Shown here piece by piece: positions 49,231-58,162 of a stretch of 64,000 nucleotides of DNA. A program made the translations under genes and the position numbers. This DNA comes from Pseudomonas oryzae (GTDB lineage Bacteria > Pseudomonadota > Gammaproteobacteria > Pseudomonadales > Pseudomonadaceae). The stretch is taken from positions 62,001 through 126,000 of the forward strand of contig NZ_LT629751.1 of NCBI RefSeq assembly GCF_900104805.1, read 5' to 3'. How positions within the stretch are numbered: position 1 is the first letter of the stretch; every line of letters starts with the position of its first letter. The notes under the pieces were generated by a model. It had not been told where the DNA came from, ran no database searches, and saw nothing but the letters and a program-made list of their open reading frames with translations.

Positions 49231-51132
49231 ATGTCGCATCAATCTGATCTGATCAGCGAGGACATCCTCGCCTACCTGGCCCAGCACGAGCGCAAGGAAC
49301 TGCTGCGCTTCCTGACCTGCGGCAACGTCGACGACGGCAAGAGCACCCTGATCGGCCGCCTGTTGCACGACTCCAAGATGATCTACGAGGATCACCTGGA
49401 GGCGATCACCCGCGACTCCAAGAAGGTCGGCACCACCGGCGACGAGGTCGACCTGGCGCTGCTGGTCGACGGCTTGCAGGCCGAGCGCGAGCAGGGCATC
49501 ACCATCGATGTGGCCTACCGCTACTTCTCCACCGCCAAGCGCAAGTTCATCATCGCCGACACCCCCGGCCATGAGCAGTACACCCGCAACATGGCCACCG
49601 GCGCCTCGACCTGCGACCTGGCGATCATCCTGATCGACGCCCGCTACGGCGTGCAGACCCAGACCCGCCGGCACAGCTTCATCGCCTCGCTGCTGGGCAT
49701 CAAGCACATCGTGGTCGCCGTCAACAAGATGGACCTGATGGACTTCGATCAGGGCGTGTTCGAGGCGATCAAGGCCGACTACCTGCAGTTCGCCGAGCGC
49801 ATCAACCTCAAGCCCAGCTCGCTGCACTTCGTGCCGATGTCGGCGCTGAAGGGCGAGAACGTGGTCAACAAGAGCGAGCGCGCGCCCTGGTACCAGGGGC
49901 CGACGCTGATGGAGATCCTCGAGACCGTCGAGATCGCCGCCGACCGCAACCTGACCGACATGCGCTTCCCGGTGCAGTACGTCAACCGCCCGAACCTCAA
50001 CTTCCGCGGCTTCGCCGGCACCCTGGCCAGCGGCATCGTGCACAAGGGCGACGAGATCGCCGTGCTGCCGTCGGGCAAGACCAGCAAGGTGCGCTCCATC
50101 GTCACCTTCGACGGCGAGCTGGAGCAGGCGATTCCCGGCCAGGCGGTGACCCTGACCCTCGAAGACGAGATCGACGTGTCGCGCGGCGACATGCTGGTGC
50201 ACGCCGACAACCGCCCGCAGGTCACCGACAGCTTCGACGCCATGCTGGTGTGGATGGCCGAGGAGCCGATGCTGCCGGGCAAGAAGTACGACATCAAGCG
50301 CGCCACCAGCTACGTGCCGGGCAACATCGTCGCCATCGAGCACCGTGTCGACGTCAACAGCCTCGAGCAGCTGGCCGCCAGCGAGCTGAAGCTCAACGAG
50401 ATCGGCAAGGTGCGCGTCAGCCTGGATGCGCCCATCGCCCTCGACGGCTACGCGCACAACCGCACCACCGGCGCGTTCATCGTCATCGATCGCCTGACCA
50501 ACGGCACCGTCGGCGCCGGCATGATCATCGCCGACCCGCTGGCCGGGCAGAACACCATCGGCCACCACGGCCAACTGGCCCACGTCAGCGCCGAGGAGCG
50601 CGCCGCGCGCTTCGGTCAGCTGCCGGCCACCGTGCTGTTCTCCGGTCTCTCCGGCGCCGGCAAGAGCACCCTGGCCTACGCCGTCGAGCGCAAGCTGTTC
50701 GACAGCGGTCGCGCGGTGTACGTGCTGGACGGTCAGAACCTGCGCCACGACCTCAACAAGGGCCTGCCGCTGGATCGCGCCGGACGTGCCGAGAACTGGC
50801 GGCGCGCCGCCCAGGTGGCCAGGCAGTTCAACGAGGCCGGTCTGCTGACCCTGGCGGCCTTCGTCGCCCCGGACGCCGAGGGCCGCGAGCAGGCCAGGGC
50901 GATCATCGGTGCCGAGCGGCTGATCACCGTGTACGTGCAGGCTTCGCCGCAGGCCTGCCGCGAGCGTGATCCGCAGGGGCTCTACGCTGCAGGTGGCGAC
51001 CACATCCCCGGCGAGTCCTTCCCCTACGACGTGCCGCTGGATGCCGACCTGGTGATCGACACCCAGTCCACCTCGGTGGAAGAGGGCGTGAAGCAGGTTC
51101 TCGCCCTGCTGCGTTCGCGCGGCGCGATCTGA
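49231..51132 (+). CDS. cysNC: Bifunctional sulfate adenylyltransferase large subunit / adenylylsulfate kinase
   Basis: 633 aa fusion. The N-terminal GTPase CysN (residues about 1-445) has G1 GNVDDGKST, switch [10 protein letters not shown] and G4 NKMD, followed by EF-Tu-like barrels. The C-terminal APS kinase CysC (about 455-633) has Walker [10 protein letters not shown] and the motif [13 protein letters not shown]. Together with CysD it takes sulfate to PAPS. Two strong terminator hairpins follow the stop. Confidence 0.96.
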   Translation: MSHQSDLISEDILAYLAQHERKELLRFLTCGNVDDGKSTLIGRLLHDSKMIYEDHLEAITRDSKKVGTTGDEVDLALLVDGLQAEREQGITIDVAYRYFSTAKRKFIIADTPGHEQYTRNMATGASTCDLAIILIDARYGVQTQTRRHSFIASLLGIKHIVVAVNKMDLMDFDQGVFEAIKADYLQFAERINLKPSSLHFVPMSALKGENVVNKSERAPWYQGPTLMEILETVEIAADRNLTDMRFPVQYVNRPNLNFRGFAGTLASGIVHKGDEIAVLPSGKTSKVRSIVTFDGELEQAIPGQAVTLTLEDEIDVSRGDMLVHADNRPQVTDSFDAMLVWMAEEPMLPGKKYDIKRATSYVPGNIVAIEHRVDVNSLEQLAASELKLNEIGKVRVSLDAPIALDGYAHNRTTGAFIVIDRLTNGTVGAGMIIADPLAGQNTIGHHGQLAHVSAEERAARFGQLPATVLFSGLSGAGKSTLAYAVERKLFDSGRAVYVLDGQNLRHDLNKGLPLDRAGRAENWRRAAQVARQFNEAGLLTLAAFVAPDAEGREQARAIIGAERLITVYVQASPQACRERDPQGLYAAGGDHIPGESFPYDVPLDADLVIDTQSTSVEEGVKQVLALLRSRGAI

Positions 51133-51148
51133 TCCGTTCGTGCTGAAA

Positions 51149-51188
51149 CGCCAGAGCCCCGGCAGCGCTGCCGGGGCTCTGGCGTTTT
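51149..51188 (+). terminator. Intrinsic terminator of cysD-cysNC
   Basis: A perfect 18-bp palindrome made of CGCCAGAGCCCCGGCAGC and its reverse complement, followed by TTTT, 16 bases after the cysNC stop. It is very stable. Confidence 0.85.
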
Positions 51189-51195
51189 CGGGCAG

Positions 51196-51232
51196 GCAAA
51201 AAGAAGCCCCGCAAGGGCGGGGCTTCTTTTTG
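51196..51232. terminator. Bidirectional terminator between cysNC and yhcB
   Basis: A GCAAAAAGAAGCCCCGC stem pairs with GCGGGGCTTCTTTTTGC around a short loop, giving T5 tracts on both strands. It serves the convergent yhcB and backs up the cysNC terminator. Confidence 0.85.
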
Positions 51233-51254
51233 CCTGATCATCCTGATGCTGCGA

Positions 51255-51680
51255 TCAGGCGTTCTTCAGCACCTGCTCGTCGCTGAGCACGCCGGAGTGA
51301 CCGGGCGCGTAGTCCTTCGGAGGCTCGGTGCCGACCTGGCTGGTGATGCGCTCGCGGGCCGGTTGGCCGGATTCGCTGAGGGCGGCGAGCAGACGCTGAC
51401 GCGACAGCTCGTCGAGGGCCAGGCGGCTGGCGCCCTCGGAGAGGTGCTCCTGGATCTCCTGGTAGTTCTGGCTCAGCTTCTGCATCAGGCTGGCGCTGGT
51501 GTTGAAGTGGCTGACCACTTCGCTCTGGTAGCTTTCGAAGCGTTCCTGCAGCTCGTCCAGCTGGTGCTGGACTCGGCCGGGGGCAGTGCCGGGCAGCAGG
51601 CGCGCCAGCAGGAAACCGATGGCCACGCCGACGATCAGGGCCAGGGCTGGCAGCAGCCAGGAGGCGATTGACTGTTCCAC
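51255..51680 (-). CDS. yhcB: YhcB/ZapG family membrane protein (DUF1043)
   Basis: 141 aa from a GTG preceded by AGAGGAAGGATTC. It starts VEQSIASWLLPALALIVGVAIGFL, a single N-terminal membrane helix, followed by a coiled coil (DELQERFESYQSEV; MQKLSQNYQEIQEHL) and a charged, Pro-rich tail. YhcB/ZapG interacts with elongasome and divisome proteins and affects envelope homeostasis. The longer ORF read upstream crosses into the group II intron and is not real. The intron ends 21 bases before the start codon, so only the ribosome-binding site separates them. Confidence 0.9.
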   Translation of the reverse strand: MEQSIASWLLPALALIVGVAIGFLLARLLPGTAPGRVQHQLDELQERFESYQSEVVSHFNTSASLMQKLSQNYQEIQEHLSEGASRLALDELSRQRLLAALSESGQPARERITSQVGTEPPKDYAPGHSGVLSDEQVLKNA

Positions 51681-51701
51681 GAATCCTTCCTCTATACACG
51701 G

Positions 51702-51776
51702 GTCGGGTAGGGACAGGCCATTACTGGCCCGTCCCCCCCTAAGAACCGTACGTGCGAGTTTCCCCGCATACGGCTC
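51702..51776 (-). other. Group II intron domains V and VI
   Basis: Domain V is the 34-nt hairpin at 51776-51743, starting GAGCCGTATGCGG with a GAAA tetraloop and closing on CGTACGGTTC; the catalytic AGC triad is at its 5' side. Domain VI follows with a 9-bp stem, GGACGGGCC/GGCCTGTCC. The probable branch-point adenosine is at 51708, seven nucleotides from the 3' end. Both domains look undamaged. Confidence 0.9.
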
Positions 51777-51827
51777 AAGTTTATGAAAGCCAACCAAAGG
51801 GTTGGCCGGCAACGGCTGGCAACGATC

Positions 51828-53567
51828 TTAACACTTCAGACCGCTGTGTCGCAGTGTCACCTGTTGTTGCTGGCTGTGAACCAGCGCATGGCAGTTGGGG
51901 TGCAGCAGTGCACGGTTTTGCAAGGTATCCGGCCCGCCGTCCGCACGTCGGATGACGTGATGGTCGTGCCAACCGGTTTCCTTGCTGATCGCATGCCCGC
52001 ACAGGGCGCAGTGGCCCTGCTGCCGACGGAAGAGGCTGAGGATTTCTCCGCGGTAACGCAGCTTGTGCTGCATTCGTTGGACTCTCAGCGCCTCCCATTT
52101 CAGCTCGTGCTCCGCGTCGTAGGGTTGGTACTCGCCCGGCAGACGCTTGTGGCGCACGATTGCGGTGTCCGCCAGCCTATACAGCTGTCGGAACTGTCGC
52201 TCGCCCTTGCCATTCTTGTAGGAGTGCGCGAACACCCAGTTTCGCCCGCCTATGGATCGGAAGTACTTGTTCCTGATCCAGTCAGCCGACTTCTTCGAGT
52301 GCCTGCGCTTCGCCCACCTCCAGACTCGCCAGAAGATCAGATGATCCAGCTTGCTGAAGGTCTGCTTTGCCACGACCGGGGAGTGGTATTGCGCCCACCC
52401 CTTCAGTACCGGGTTCAGTTGGCCGATCAACGCTTCCTGCGTCAGTTCCCCGCTGTGTTTGATGACCTCGCGCACCTTCCGATAGAACGCCGAGGCATTC
52501 TTCTTCGACGGCTTGATCAGCAGCTTGGCTTTCCTGTAGGGAGACTTCGGCACGTACTTCCTGAAATTCCACCCCAGAAAGTCGAAGCCTTCGGTGATGT
52601 GCGTGAGCCGCGTTTTCTCGCGGGACAGCGCAACCCCTCGTACCGACAGAAATTGCTCCACCCACGGTTTGACCTCCTCCTCCAGCAGCTCTTTCGAAGC
52701 CGCCAGAATCACGAAGTCGTCCGCGTAGCGCACACACTTCAACTTGGCTTTCTTGGCTCCGGCTTTGCCCAGCTTATCCGCCAGATGGCGTCTCAGCTGC
52801 GTTTCCAGGCCGTTCAGGGTGGCGTTGGCCAGACACGGCGAGATGATCCCGCCCTGTGGCGTCCCGGCCTCCGTGGCTGTGAACTGCTTTCTGTCGATGA
52901 CTCCGACCTTCAACCACTTGCGCAGCACCGTCTTGTCCATGGGGATATTCCGGCACAGCCATTCATGGTTGATGTTGTCGAAGAAGCCCTTGATGTCGCC
53001 CTCCAGAACCCAGACTGGCGCCGTTTCCCGCGCCAGCAGGTAGAAGAGCTCGACCATCGCGTCGGTCGTCGAGCGATCCGGACGGAAGCCATAGCTCCTG
53101 GGATCGCTGGTACTTTCCACGACGGGCTCCAAGGCCAGCAGGTAGAGCGCTTGCATGGCCCGATCCAGCATCGTCGGGATGCCCAGCGGGCGCTTTTCCT
53201 GCTTGCCGGGCTTCGGGATCCACACCCGCCGTAGCGGTTGAGGCCGATAGCCGCGTTTCTTCGACAGTTGCATCACGGCCCGGAGCTTCGCACTTGGCGT
53301 TCCCCAGGTTTCACCGTCGACTCCCGGCGTCTTGCGACCCCGGTTCTCCGTTACTCGCCGCACGGCCAGACAGCGACCGTAGAACGAGTGGGTCAGCATC
53401 CGTTGCAGGCGTTTAACCCTGCGCCAGTGGCCTTCCCGTGTTGCCTGCGCGATTTGCAGCTGCGTTTTCCGAACGGCGCGCTGGATGGTGGCCCAGTCGA
53501 GACTGTGCCAATCCGTCACGCCATCGAAGGACGCAGACGAGAGCGGTGTTGCTGCTTGCGTTTTCAT
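51828..53567 (-). CDS. ltrA: Group II intron reverse transcriptase/maturase with HNH endonuclease
   Basis: 579 aa; the ATG has CAGGAGG upstream. The N-terminal RVT_N domain (WHSLDWATIQRAVRKTQLQI) is followed by RT motifs EGDIKGFFDNI (residues 189-199), GTPQGGIISP (235-244) and the catalytic YADD (281-284), then GFDFLGWNF and the maturase X domain (GWAQYHSP). A C-terminal HNH endonuclease (520-564) has CALCGH, DHHVIRRADGG and NRALLHPNCH. All key residues are present, so the protein should support splicing and retrohoming. It is of the chloroplast-like (CL) type by motif style. Codon use is less GC-biased than in the neighbours. Confidence 0.93.
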   Translation of the reverse strand: MKTQAATPLSSASFDGVTDWHSLDWATIQRAVRKTQLQIAQATREGHWRRVKRLQRMLTHSFYGRCLAVRRVTENRGRKTPGVDGETWGTPSAKLRAVMQLSKKRGYRPQPLRRVWIPKPGKQEKRPLGIPTMLDRAMQALYLLALEPVVESTSDPRSYGFRPDRSTTDAMVELFYLLARETAPVWVLEGDIKGFFDNINHEWLCRNIPMDKTVLRKWLKVGVIDRKQFTATEAGTPQGGIISPCLANATLNGLETQLRRHLADKLGKAGAKKAKLKCVRYADDFVILAASKELLEEEVKPWVEQFLSVRGVALSREKTRLTHITEGFDFLGWNFRKYVPKSPYRKAKLLIKPSKKNASAFYRKVREVIKHSGELTQEALIGQLNPVLKGWAQYHSPVVAKQTFSKLDHLIFWRVWRWAKRRHSKKSADWIRNKYFRSIGGRNWVFAHSYKNGKGERQFRQLYRLADTAIVRHKRLPGEYQPYDAEHELKWEALRVQRMQHKLRYRGEILSLFRRQQGHCALCGHAISKETGWHDHHVIRRADGGPDTLQNRALLHPNCHALVHSQQQQVTLRHSGLKC

Positions 53568-54203
53568 ACAGTCCTCCTGAACAGAACAGACCTTCAGGAC
53601 GGACTTCTCCCCCTATGGGCAGTCGTCCGCCCATAGGGTCGTTTTTGGTCGCTGGAATCAGCGGTGGTTTTCGCGCTCATAAACCAGATGCACGTCAGCC
53701 AGGGTTGCCCCTGCCGGTGATGTTTCAACCGGTATGCCGACCATTACAGGTGGCCCTTCGCTTCTTGCATCCTCCCATTCCCCACACTCCTCAGCGCCCC
53801 TTGCGGTTTGCCTGCCTGGCCGTTGTGCTGGTCAGGCGAGTGGTCGGGATTGCCACGTTCCCCGAGTCGCATCGATTCCCCGTTTAGGCTCCGTCTCTCC
53901 CCCGGCAGTCGTGTGGGTACCGCATCACCTCAAACCACGGTGATGTCCGATCTGCATTGCCATTTTGGCTGGGGCCAATAATTGCCGTAGGCCCGACCGT
54001 AATAACGAGGGTTCTGGCGACGATTCACATGCGTTAGCCGTGCGGGTTGGGTCACTAGCCTCCGGGCATCCGTGCAATTCGGACACCCAGCCGTCTCCGT
54101 TACCGGATCGGGCTTCTCTGACGAGACGAGACATTGTCGATCGGGCTTCATACCCCAGGGTTGGCCCCCGACGCATGCCGATCTAGTGAACTAATGGGTA
54201 CAC

Positions 54204-54637
54204 ATTAGGCTCGGTACCTCCTGAATCAGCGAGGCTGAGCAATGCGATTCGGAGCTATCGCTCCGCGCCTTGAAGCAGCACCTCCAACGTCTCGCGACGG
54301 TGGCGATGGATTGCCGGAACATGTCCAGGCCGTTGAGGTGCGTTTGTTCGCCCCGTAGGGTGAAGTTGCACCCCTTGGGTTTGATATATTCCGTAACACT
54401 CTGGGTTGCCCAGAATGCGCTTTGCGGACCATGTGGCCCCCAAAATCGATCATAAAATGATCAGCCTGAGTGCTTTTTGTCTGCCATGAGAGTACGAGAC
54501 TCATGTGGCAGGCTTTCTTGGTACCGTGGCAAAGCCAGGTGCTTGCTTGCTGTTTTTGACTTCAACCCTTTGATAACAAAAGGTTTTGGCGTCACGGCCA
54601 GCTACCACCAAGGCGCGACACGAGTATTCGTGTCGCA
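54204..54637. other. Unexplained structured segment at the 5' side of the intron
   Basis: About 435 bases, more AT-rich than the surroundings and without a convincing gene, lie between the two possible intron 5' ends. Hairpins are frequent: GATCAT-AAA-ATGATC (54448-54462), CTGCCA...TGGCAG (about 54481-54513), AACCCTTT...AAAGGTTT (about 54564-54587) and GCGACACGA...TCGTGTCGC (about 54615-54636). The last lies just inside the preferred 5' end. It could be an insertion within domain I, a remnant of another element or a structured RNA. I do not recognise it. Confidence 0.4.
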
Positions 54638-54651
54638 CGATTTGCATTACG

Positions 54652-54679
54652 TTAACGGCTCAGGCCGGCGCTGTATAGC
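54652..54679 (+). promoter_or_regulatory. Candidate promoter for the alpha/beta hydrolase
   Basis: TTAACG and TATAGC are separated by 16 bases, 50 bases before the chosen GTG. It lies just outside the proposed intron end, so the hydrolase would keep its own promoter after the insertion. Confidence 0.3.
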
Positions 54680-54728
54680 ACTGGCATTAGAGACGAGTCT
54701 CCCCCGTCCGGGGTCACGGAGCTTTCCA

Positions 54729-55364
54729 GTGTCACTGACTGAAACCCCTTTGCTGCTCGACGGGCCCTGCGGCGCCCTCGAGGCGCTGTACCTGGATCGT
54801 GCCGATGCGTGCGGTCTGGCGCTGATCTGCCACCCCCATCCGTTGTTCGCCGGCACCATGCACAACAAGGTGGTGTCCACCCTGCAGCGCACTGCACGCG
54901 ATGCCGGCTACGCCACCCTGCGTTTCAACTTTCGCGGTGTCGGCCAGAGCGCCGGCACGCACGCCCATGGCGAGGGCGAGATCGACGATGCCGAGGCCGC
55001 CGCGCGCTGGCTGCTCGCGCAGCGCCCCGGGCTGCCGTTGACCCTGCTGGGCTTCTCCTTCGGCGCCAGCGTCGCCGCCTGCCTGGGTGGCCGTCTGGAA
55101 GGGCAGGGCGTTCCCGTCGCGCGTCTGCTGATGCTGGCGCCGCCGGTCGAGCGTTTCGCCGTCGACGGCCGCCTGCCGCAGGATTGCCCGCTCACCGTGA
55201 TCCAGCCGGAGGACGACGAGGTGGTCACGCCGGCGGCGGTGTACGCCTGGTCGGCGCAGCTTCCGCGTCCCCATGAGCTGCTCAAAGTGGCAGAATGCGG
55301 CCACTTTTTTCACGGCAAGCTGACCGAGCTGAAAGAGCTGGTGCTGCCGCGCCTCCAATCCTGA
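54729..55364 (+). CDS. Alpha/beta hydrolase (YheT/YpfH-like short form)
   Basis: 211 aa from a GTG that begins [24 protein letters not shown] lies about ten bases upstream. The ORF runs 84 codons further upstream, but that stretch covers the intron flank and has no family similarity. The fold is clear: [16 protein letters not shown] near the oxyanion region, FRGVGQSAG, the nucleophile S in [11 protein letters not shown], then the acid in PEDDEVVTP and the histidine in CGHFFHGKL. The substrate is unknown. Its stop abuts trpS. Confidence 0.85.
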   Translation: MSLTETPLLLDGPCGALEALYLDRADACGLALICHPHPLFAGTMHNKVVSTLQRTARDAGYATLRFNFRGVGQSAGTHAHGEGEIDDAEAAARWLLAQRPGLPLTLLGFSFGASVAACLGGRLEGQGVPVARLLMLAPPVERFAVDGRLPQDCPLTVIQPEDDEVVTPAAVYAWSAQLPRPHELLKVAECGHFFHGKLTELKELVLPRLQS

Positions 55365-55387
55365 TGCAGTCCGACAAGCGATCGACC

Positions 55388-56734
55388 ATGACCACCCGTA
55401 TCCTCACCGGCATCACCACCACCGGCACCCCGCACCTGGGCAACTATGCCGGCGCCATCCGCCCGGCCATCGTCGCCAGTCGCGCCAGCGACGCCGACTC
55501 CTTCTACTTTCTCGCCGACTACCACGCGCTGATCAAGTGCGACGACCCGCAGCGCATCCAGCGCTCGCGCCTGGAGATCGCCGCCACCTGGCTGGCCTGC
55601 GGCCTGGACCCGCAGCGGGTGACCTTCTATCGCCAGTCGGACATCCCCGAGATTCCCGAGCTGACCTGGCTGCTCACCTGCGTGGCGGCCAAGGGCCTGC
55701 TCAACCGCGCGCATGCCTACAAGGCCTCGGTGGACAAGAACGTCGAGGCTGGTGAGGACCCCGATGCCGGAGTGACCATGGGCCTGTTCAGCTACCCGGT
55801 GCTGATGGCCGCGGACATCCTTATGTTCAACGCCCACAAGGTGCCGGTCGGCCGCGACCAGATCCAGCACGTGGAGATGGCGCGCGACATCGGTCAGCGC
55901 TTCAACCACCTGTTCGGTCAGGGCCGCGAGCTGTTCACCCTGCCCGAGGCGGTGATCGAGGAGAGTGTGGCGACCCTGCCGGGTCTCGATGGCCGCAAGA
56001 TGTCGAAGAGCTACGACAACACCATCCCGCTGTTCGGTACCAGCAAGCAGCTGAAGGACGCGGTGGCGCGCATCGTCACCGACTCGCGCCTGCCGGGTGA
56101 GCCCAAGGACGCCGACGGCTCGCACCTGTTCACCCTGTACCAGGCCTTCGCCACGCCCGCACAGAGCGCCGAGTTCCGCGCCGCTCTGGAAGGCGGCCTG
56201 GCCTGGGGCGAGGCCAAGCAGCAGCTCACCGCGCTGCTGGAAGCCGAGCTGGGCGAGGCCCGCGAGCGCTACAACGCGCTGATCGCCCGCCCGGCCGATC
56301 TCGAGGACATCCTGCTGGCCGGCGCCGCCAAGGCGCGCAAGACCGCCACGCCGTTCCTCGGCGAACTGCGCGAAGCGGTCGGTCTGCGCTCGTTCCGCAA
56401 CGAGGTGCAGGTGGCCGCCAGCAGCAAGAAGAAGTCCGCCAAGGGCGCGCGCTTCGTCAGCTTCCGCGACGACGACGGCAGTTTCCGTTTCCGCCTGCTG
56501 GACGCCGACGGCAGCCAGCTGCTGCTCTCGGTGAGCTTCGCCGATGGCAAGGGCGCCGGTGCCGCGAGCAAGCGCCTGCAGGCCGGCGAGCTGGATCTGC
56601 GCGCCGAGGGCGAGGGCTTCGCCCTGTGGCTGGACGATGCGCCGGTGGCGCACAGCCCGGCCTACGCCGACGCTGCCACCCGCGAGGCGGCGATGACGCG
56701 CCTGAGCGAGGCGCTGGCACCGCAGGAAGACTGA
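55388..56734 (+). CDS. trpS: Tryptophanyl-tRNA synthetase (long pseudomonad form)
   Basis: 448 aa. It is a class I synthetase: the HIGH-like motif is in [18 protein letters not shown] is present as [10 protein letters not shown], and [18 protein letters not shown] is the tryptophan-pocket region. The C-terminal ~100 residues after the anticodon-binding domain form an added domain seen in Pseudomonas TrpS. An ATG eight codons earlier overlaps the hydrolase stop, but [11 protein letters not shown] is the usual N-terminus. Confidence 0.94.
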   Translation: MTTRILTGITTTGTPHLGNYAGAIRPAIVASRASDADSFYFLADYHALIKCDDPQRIQRSRLEIAATWLACGLDPQRVTFYRQSDIPEIPELTWLLTCVAAKGLLNRAHAYKASVDKNVEAGEDPDAGVTMGLFSYPVLMAADILMFNAHKVPVGRDQIQHVEMARDIGQRFNHLFGQGRELFTLPEAVIEESVATLPGLDGRKMSKSYDNTIPLFGTSKQLKDAVARIVTDSRLPGEPKDADGSHLFTLYQAFATPAQSAEFRAALEGGLAWGEAKQQLTALLEAELGEARERYNALIARPADLEDILLAGAAKARKTATPFLGELREAVGLRSFRNEVQVAASSKKKSAKGARFVSFRDDDGSFRFRLLDADGSQLLLSVSFADGKGAGAASKRLQAGELDLRAEGEGFALWLDDAPVAHSPAYADAATREAAMTRLSEALAPQED

Positions 56735-56746
56735 TCTTGCCATTCT

Positions 56747-56771
56747 CCCGGCGGCAGCCCGCCGCCGGGAT
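56747..56771 (+). terminator. Hairpin after trpS
   Basis: A 9-bp GC stem, CCCGGCGGC/GCCGCCGGG, with a 5-nt loop is followed by ATTTG, 12 bases after the trpS stop. Confidence 0.5.
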
Positions 56772-56851
56772 TTGCCGGTACGCCCGGGGAGGGGCGCATC
56801 CGTAGCTTCGAGCCCAGCATGAGGGAGGCCGTGTTGAACGATCTGAGTAAA

Positions 56852-56880
56852 TTGCCAATAGCCGAGGGCGCCGCTAAAGT
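56852..56880 (+). promoter_or_regulatory. Candidate sigma-70 promoter for zapE
   Basis: TTGCCA and TAAAGT are spaced by 17 bases, 31 bases before the chosen zapE start. It lies inside a longer in-frame ORF and so supports the downstream start. Confidence 0.5.
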
Positions 56881-56911
56881 GTCGACCCCGTTTTCCTACC
56901 CCGACGCCGCC

Positions 56912-58009
56912 ATGACTCCGCTCGAACGCTACCAGGCCGATCTGAAACGTCCCGACTTCTTCCACGATGCCGCGCAGGAAAACGCCGTGCGTCACCTGCA
57001 GCGCCTGTACGACGATCTGGTGCATGGCGGTCAGCAGGACGCGGGGCTCTTGGGCAAGCTGTTCGGACGCAAGAAGCCGCAGGGGCCGATCAAGGGCATC
57101 TACTTCTGGGGCGGCGTCGGTCGCGGCAAGACCTACCTGGTCGACACCTTCTTCGATGCGCTGCCGTTCAAGCAGAAGATGCGCACCCACTTCCACCGCT
57201 TCATGAAGCGCGTGCACGAGGAAATGAAGACCCTCAAGGGCGAGAAGAACCCGCTGACCATCATCGCCAAGCGTTTCGCCGACGAGGCGCGGGTGATCTG
57301 CTTCGACGAGTTCTTCGTTTCCGACATCACCGACGCCATGATCCTCGCCACCCTGCTCGACGAGCTGTTCAAGAACGGCGTCAGCCTGGTGGCCACCTCC
57401 AACATCGTGCCGGACGGCCTGTATCGCGACGGCCTGCAGCGTGCACGCTTCCTGCCGGCGATCGCCCTGCTCAAGCAGCACACCGAGATCGTCAACGTCG
57501 ACAGCGGCATCGACTACCGTCTGCGCGCCCTCGAGCAGGCCGAGCTGTACCACTTCCCGTTGGACGCCGAGGCCGAGCAGAGCCTGGAGCGCAGCTTCAA
57601 GAGCCTGCTCACCGAGAACTGCCACGTGGTGGAGAACGAGGTGCTGCTGATCGAGAACCGCGAGATCCGCGCCCGCAAGACTGCCAACGACGTGGCCTGG
57701 TTCGAGTTCCGCGAGCTGTGCGACGGCCCGCGCAGCCAGAACGACTACATCGAGCTGGGCAAGATCTACGGCGCCGTGCTGCTGGCCAACGTCGAGCAGA
57801 TGAACGTGACCAAGGACGACATCGCCCGCCGCTTCATCAACCTGGTGGACGAGTTCTACGACCGCAACGTCAAGCTGATCATCTCCGCCGAGGTGGAGCT
57901 GAAGGACCTGTACACCGGTGGTCGCCTGGAGTTCGAATTCCAGCGCACCCTGAGCCGTCTGCTGGAGATGCAGTCCCACGAGTTCCTCGCCCGGCCGCAC
58001 AAGCCGTGA
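56912..58009 (+). CDS. zapE: Cell division protein ZapE (AFG1-like ATPase)
   Basis: 365 aa starting MTPLERYQADLKRPDFF, the usual N-terminus; 31 codons upstream in frame are rejected because a promoter-like sequence lies there. AAA+ features: Walker A GGVGRGKTYLVD, Walker B VICFDEFFVSD and sensor segments after it. ZapE binds FtsZ and promotes division under oxygen-poor or stress conditions. It follows trpS, as in P. aeruginosa. A hairpin follows the stop. Confidence 0.93.
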   Translation: MTPLERYQADLKRPDFFHDAAQENAVRHLQRLYDDLVHGGQQDAGLLGKLFGRKKPQGPIKGIYFWGGVGRGKTYLVDTFFDALPFKQKMRTHFHRFMKRVHEEMKTLKGEKNPLTIIAKRFADEARVICFDEFFVSDITDAMILATLLDELFKNGVSLVATSNIVPDGLYRDGLQRARFLPAIALLKQHTEIVNVDSGIDYRLRALEQAELYHFPLDAEAEQSLERSFKSLLTENCHVVENEVLLIENREIRARKTANDVAWFEFRELCDGPRSQNDYIELGKIYGAVLLANVEQMNVTKDDIARRFINLVDEFYDRNVKLIISAEVELKDLYTGGRLEFEFQRTLSRLLEMQSHEFLARPHKP

Positions 58010-58015
58010 CTGCAA

Positions 58016-58042
58016 GACAAGGGCGCCGCTGGCGCCCTTGTC
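58016..58042 (+). terminator. Terminator-like hairpin after zapE
   Basis: A perfect 12-bp stem, GACAAGGGCGCC/GGCGCCCTTGTC, with a 3-nt loop, then GTTG. It lies seven bases after the zapE stop. Confidence 0.55.
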
Positions 58043-58162
58043 GTTGATGGCACGGAACCCGCGGCGCGATGGCAGGTCGCAATGACATGCCGCCCGTCGC
58101 GGCGAATGGAGCGGCTGGGTATACTGCCGCGCATTTCCCGTCCATTGCTCGGAGAACCCCAC

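Larger units (their letters stand above)
51702..54638 (-). mobile_element. Group II intron (bacterial chloroplast-like class) with intact maturase
   Basis: Read on the minus strand, the element ends with a textbook domain V, domain VI and the 3' end CTACCCGAC at 51702. The 5' end is less certain. GTGCG at 54638 matches the GUGYG consensus. The six bases before it, CAAATC, can pair with GGTTTG at 53936-53931 (EBS1), and CGTAAT at 54651-54646 can pair with ATTACG at 54003-53998 (EBS2). Removing 51702-54638 leaves a compact 111-bp divergent gap between yhcB and the hydrolase. A second possible 5' end, GTGTA at 54203, would give a more usual 2.5-kb intron but leaves 435 bases unexplained. The reverse transcriptase is encoded within the element, in domain IV. 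Confidence 0.85.

Noticed and set aside
51681-51812. N-terminal extension of yhcB
   Set aside because: It runs into intron domains V and VI. The GTG at 51680 with AGAGGAAGG and a membrane helix right after it is the proper start.
54203-54203. GTGTA as the intron 5' end
   Set aside because: Gives a usual intron length, but the upstream bases do not pair with any candidate EBS1 that I could find, and an atypical 546-bp gap would remain. Kept only as an alternative.
54448-54462. GATCAT-AAA-ATGATC palindrome as an insertion-sequence end
   Set aside because: No matching second inverted repeat or transposase gene is nearby, so no insertion sequence can be defined.
54477-54728. N-terminal extension of the hydrolase ORF (84 codons)
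   Set aside because: No similarity to the hydrolase fold, atypical composition, and it overlaps the intron flank and a promoter-like site. The GTG at 54729 has a ribosome-binding site and begins the family-like sequence.
55364-55387. Earlier trpS start overlapping the hydrolase stop
   Set aside because: [15 protein letters not shown] is the known TrpS N-terminus; the eight extra codons are not typical. It cannot be fully excluded.
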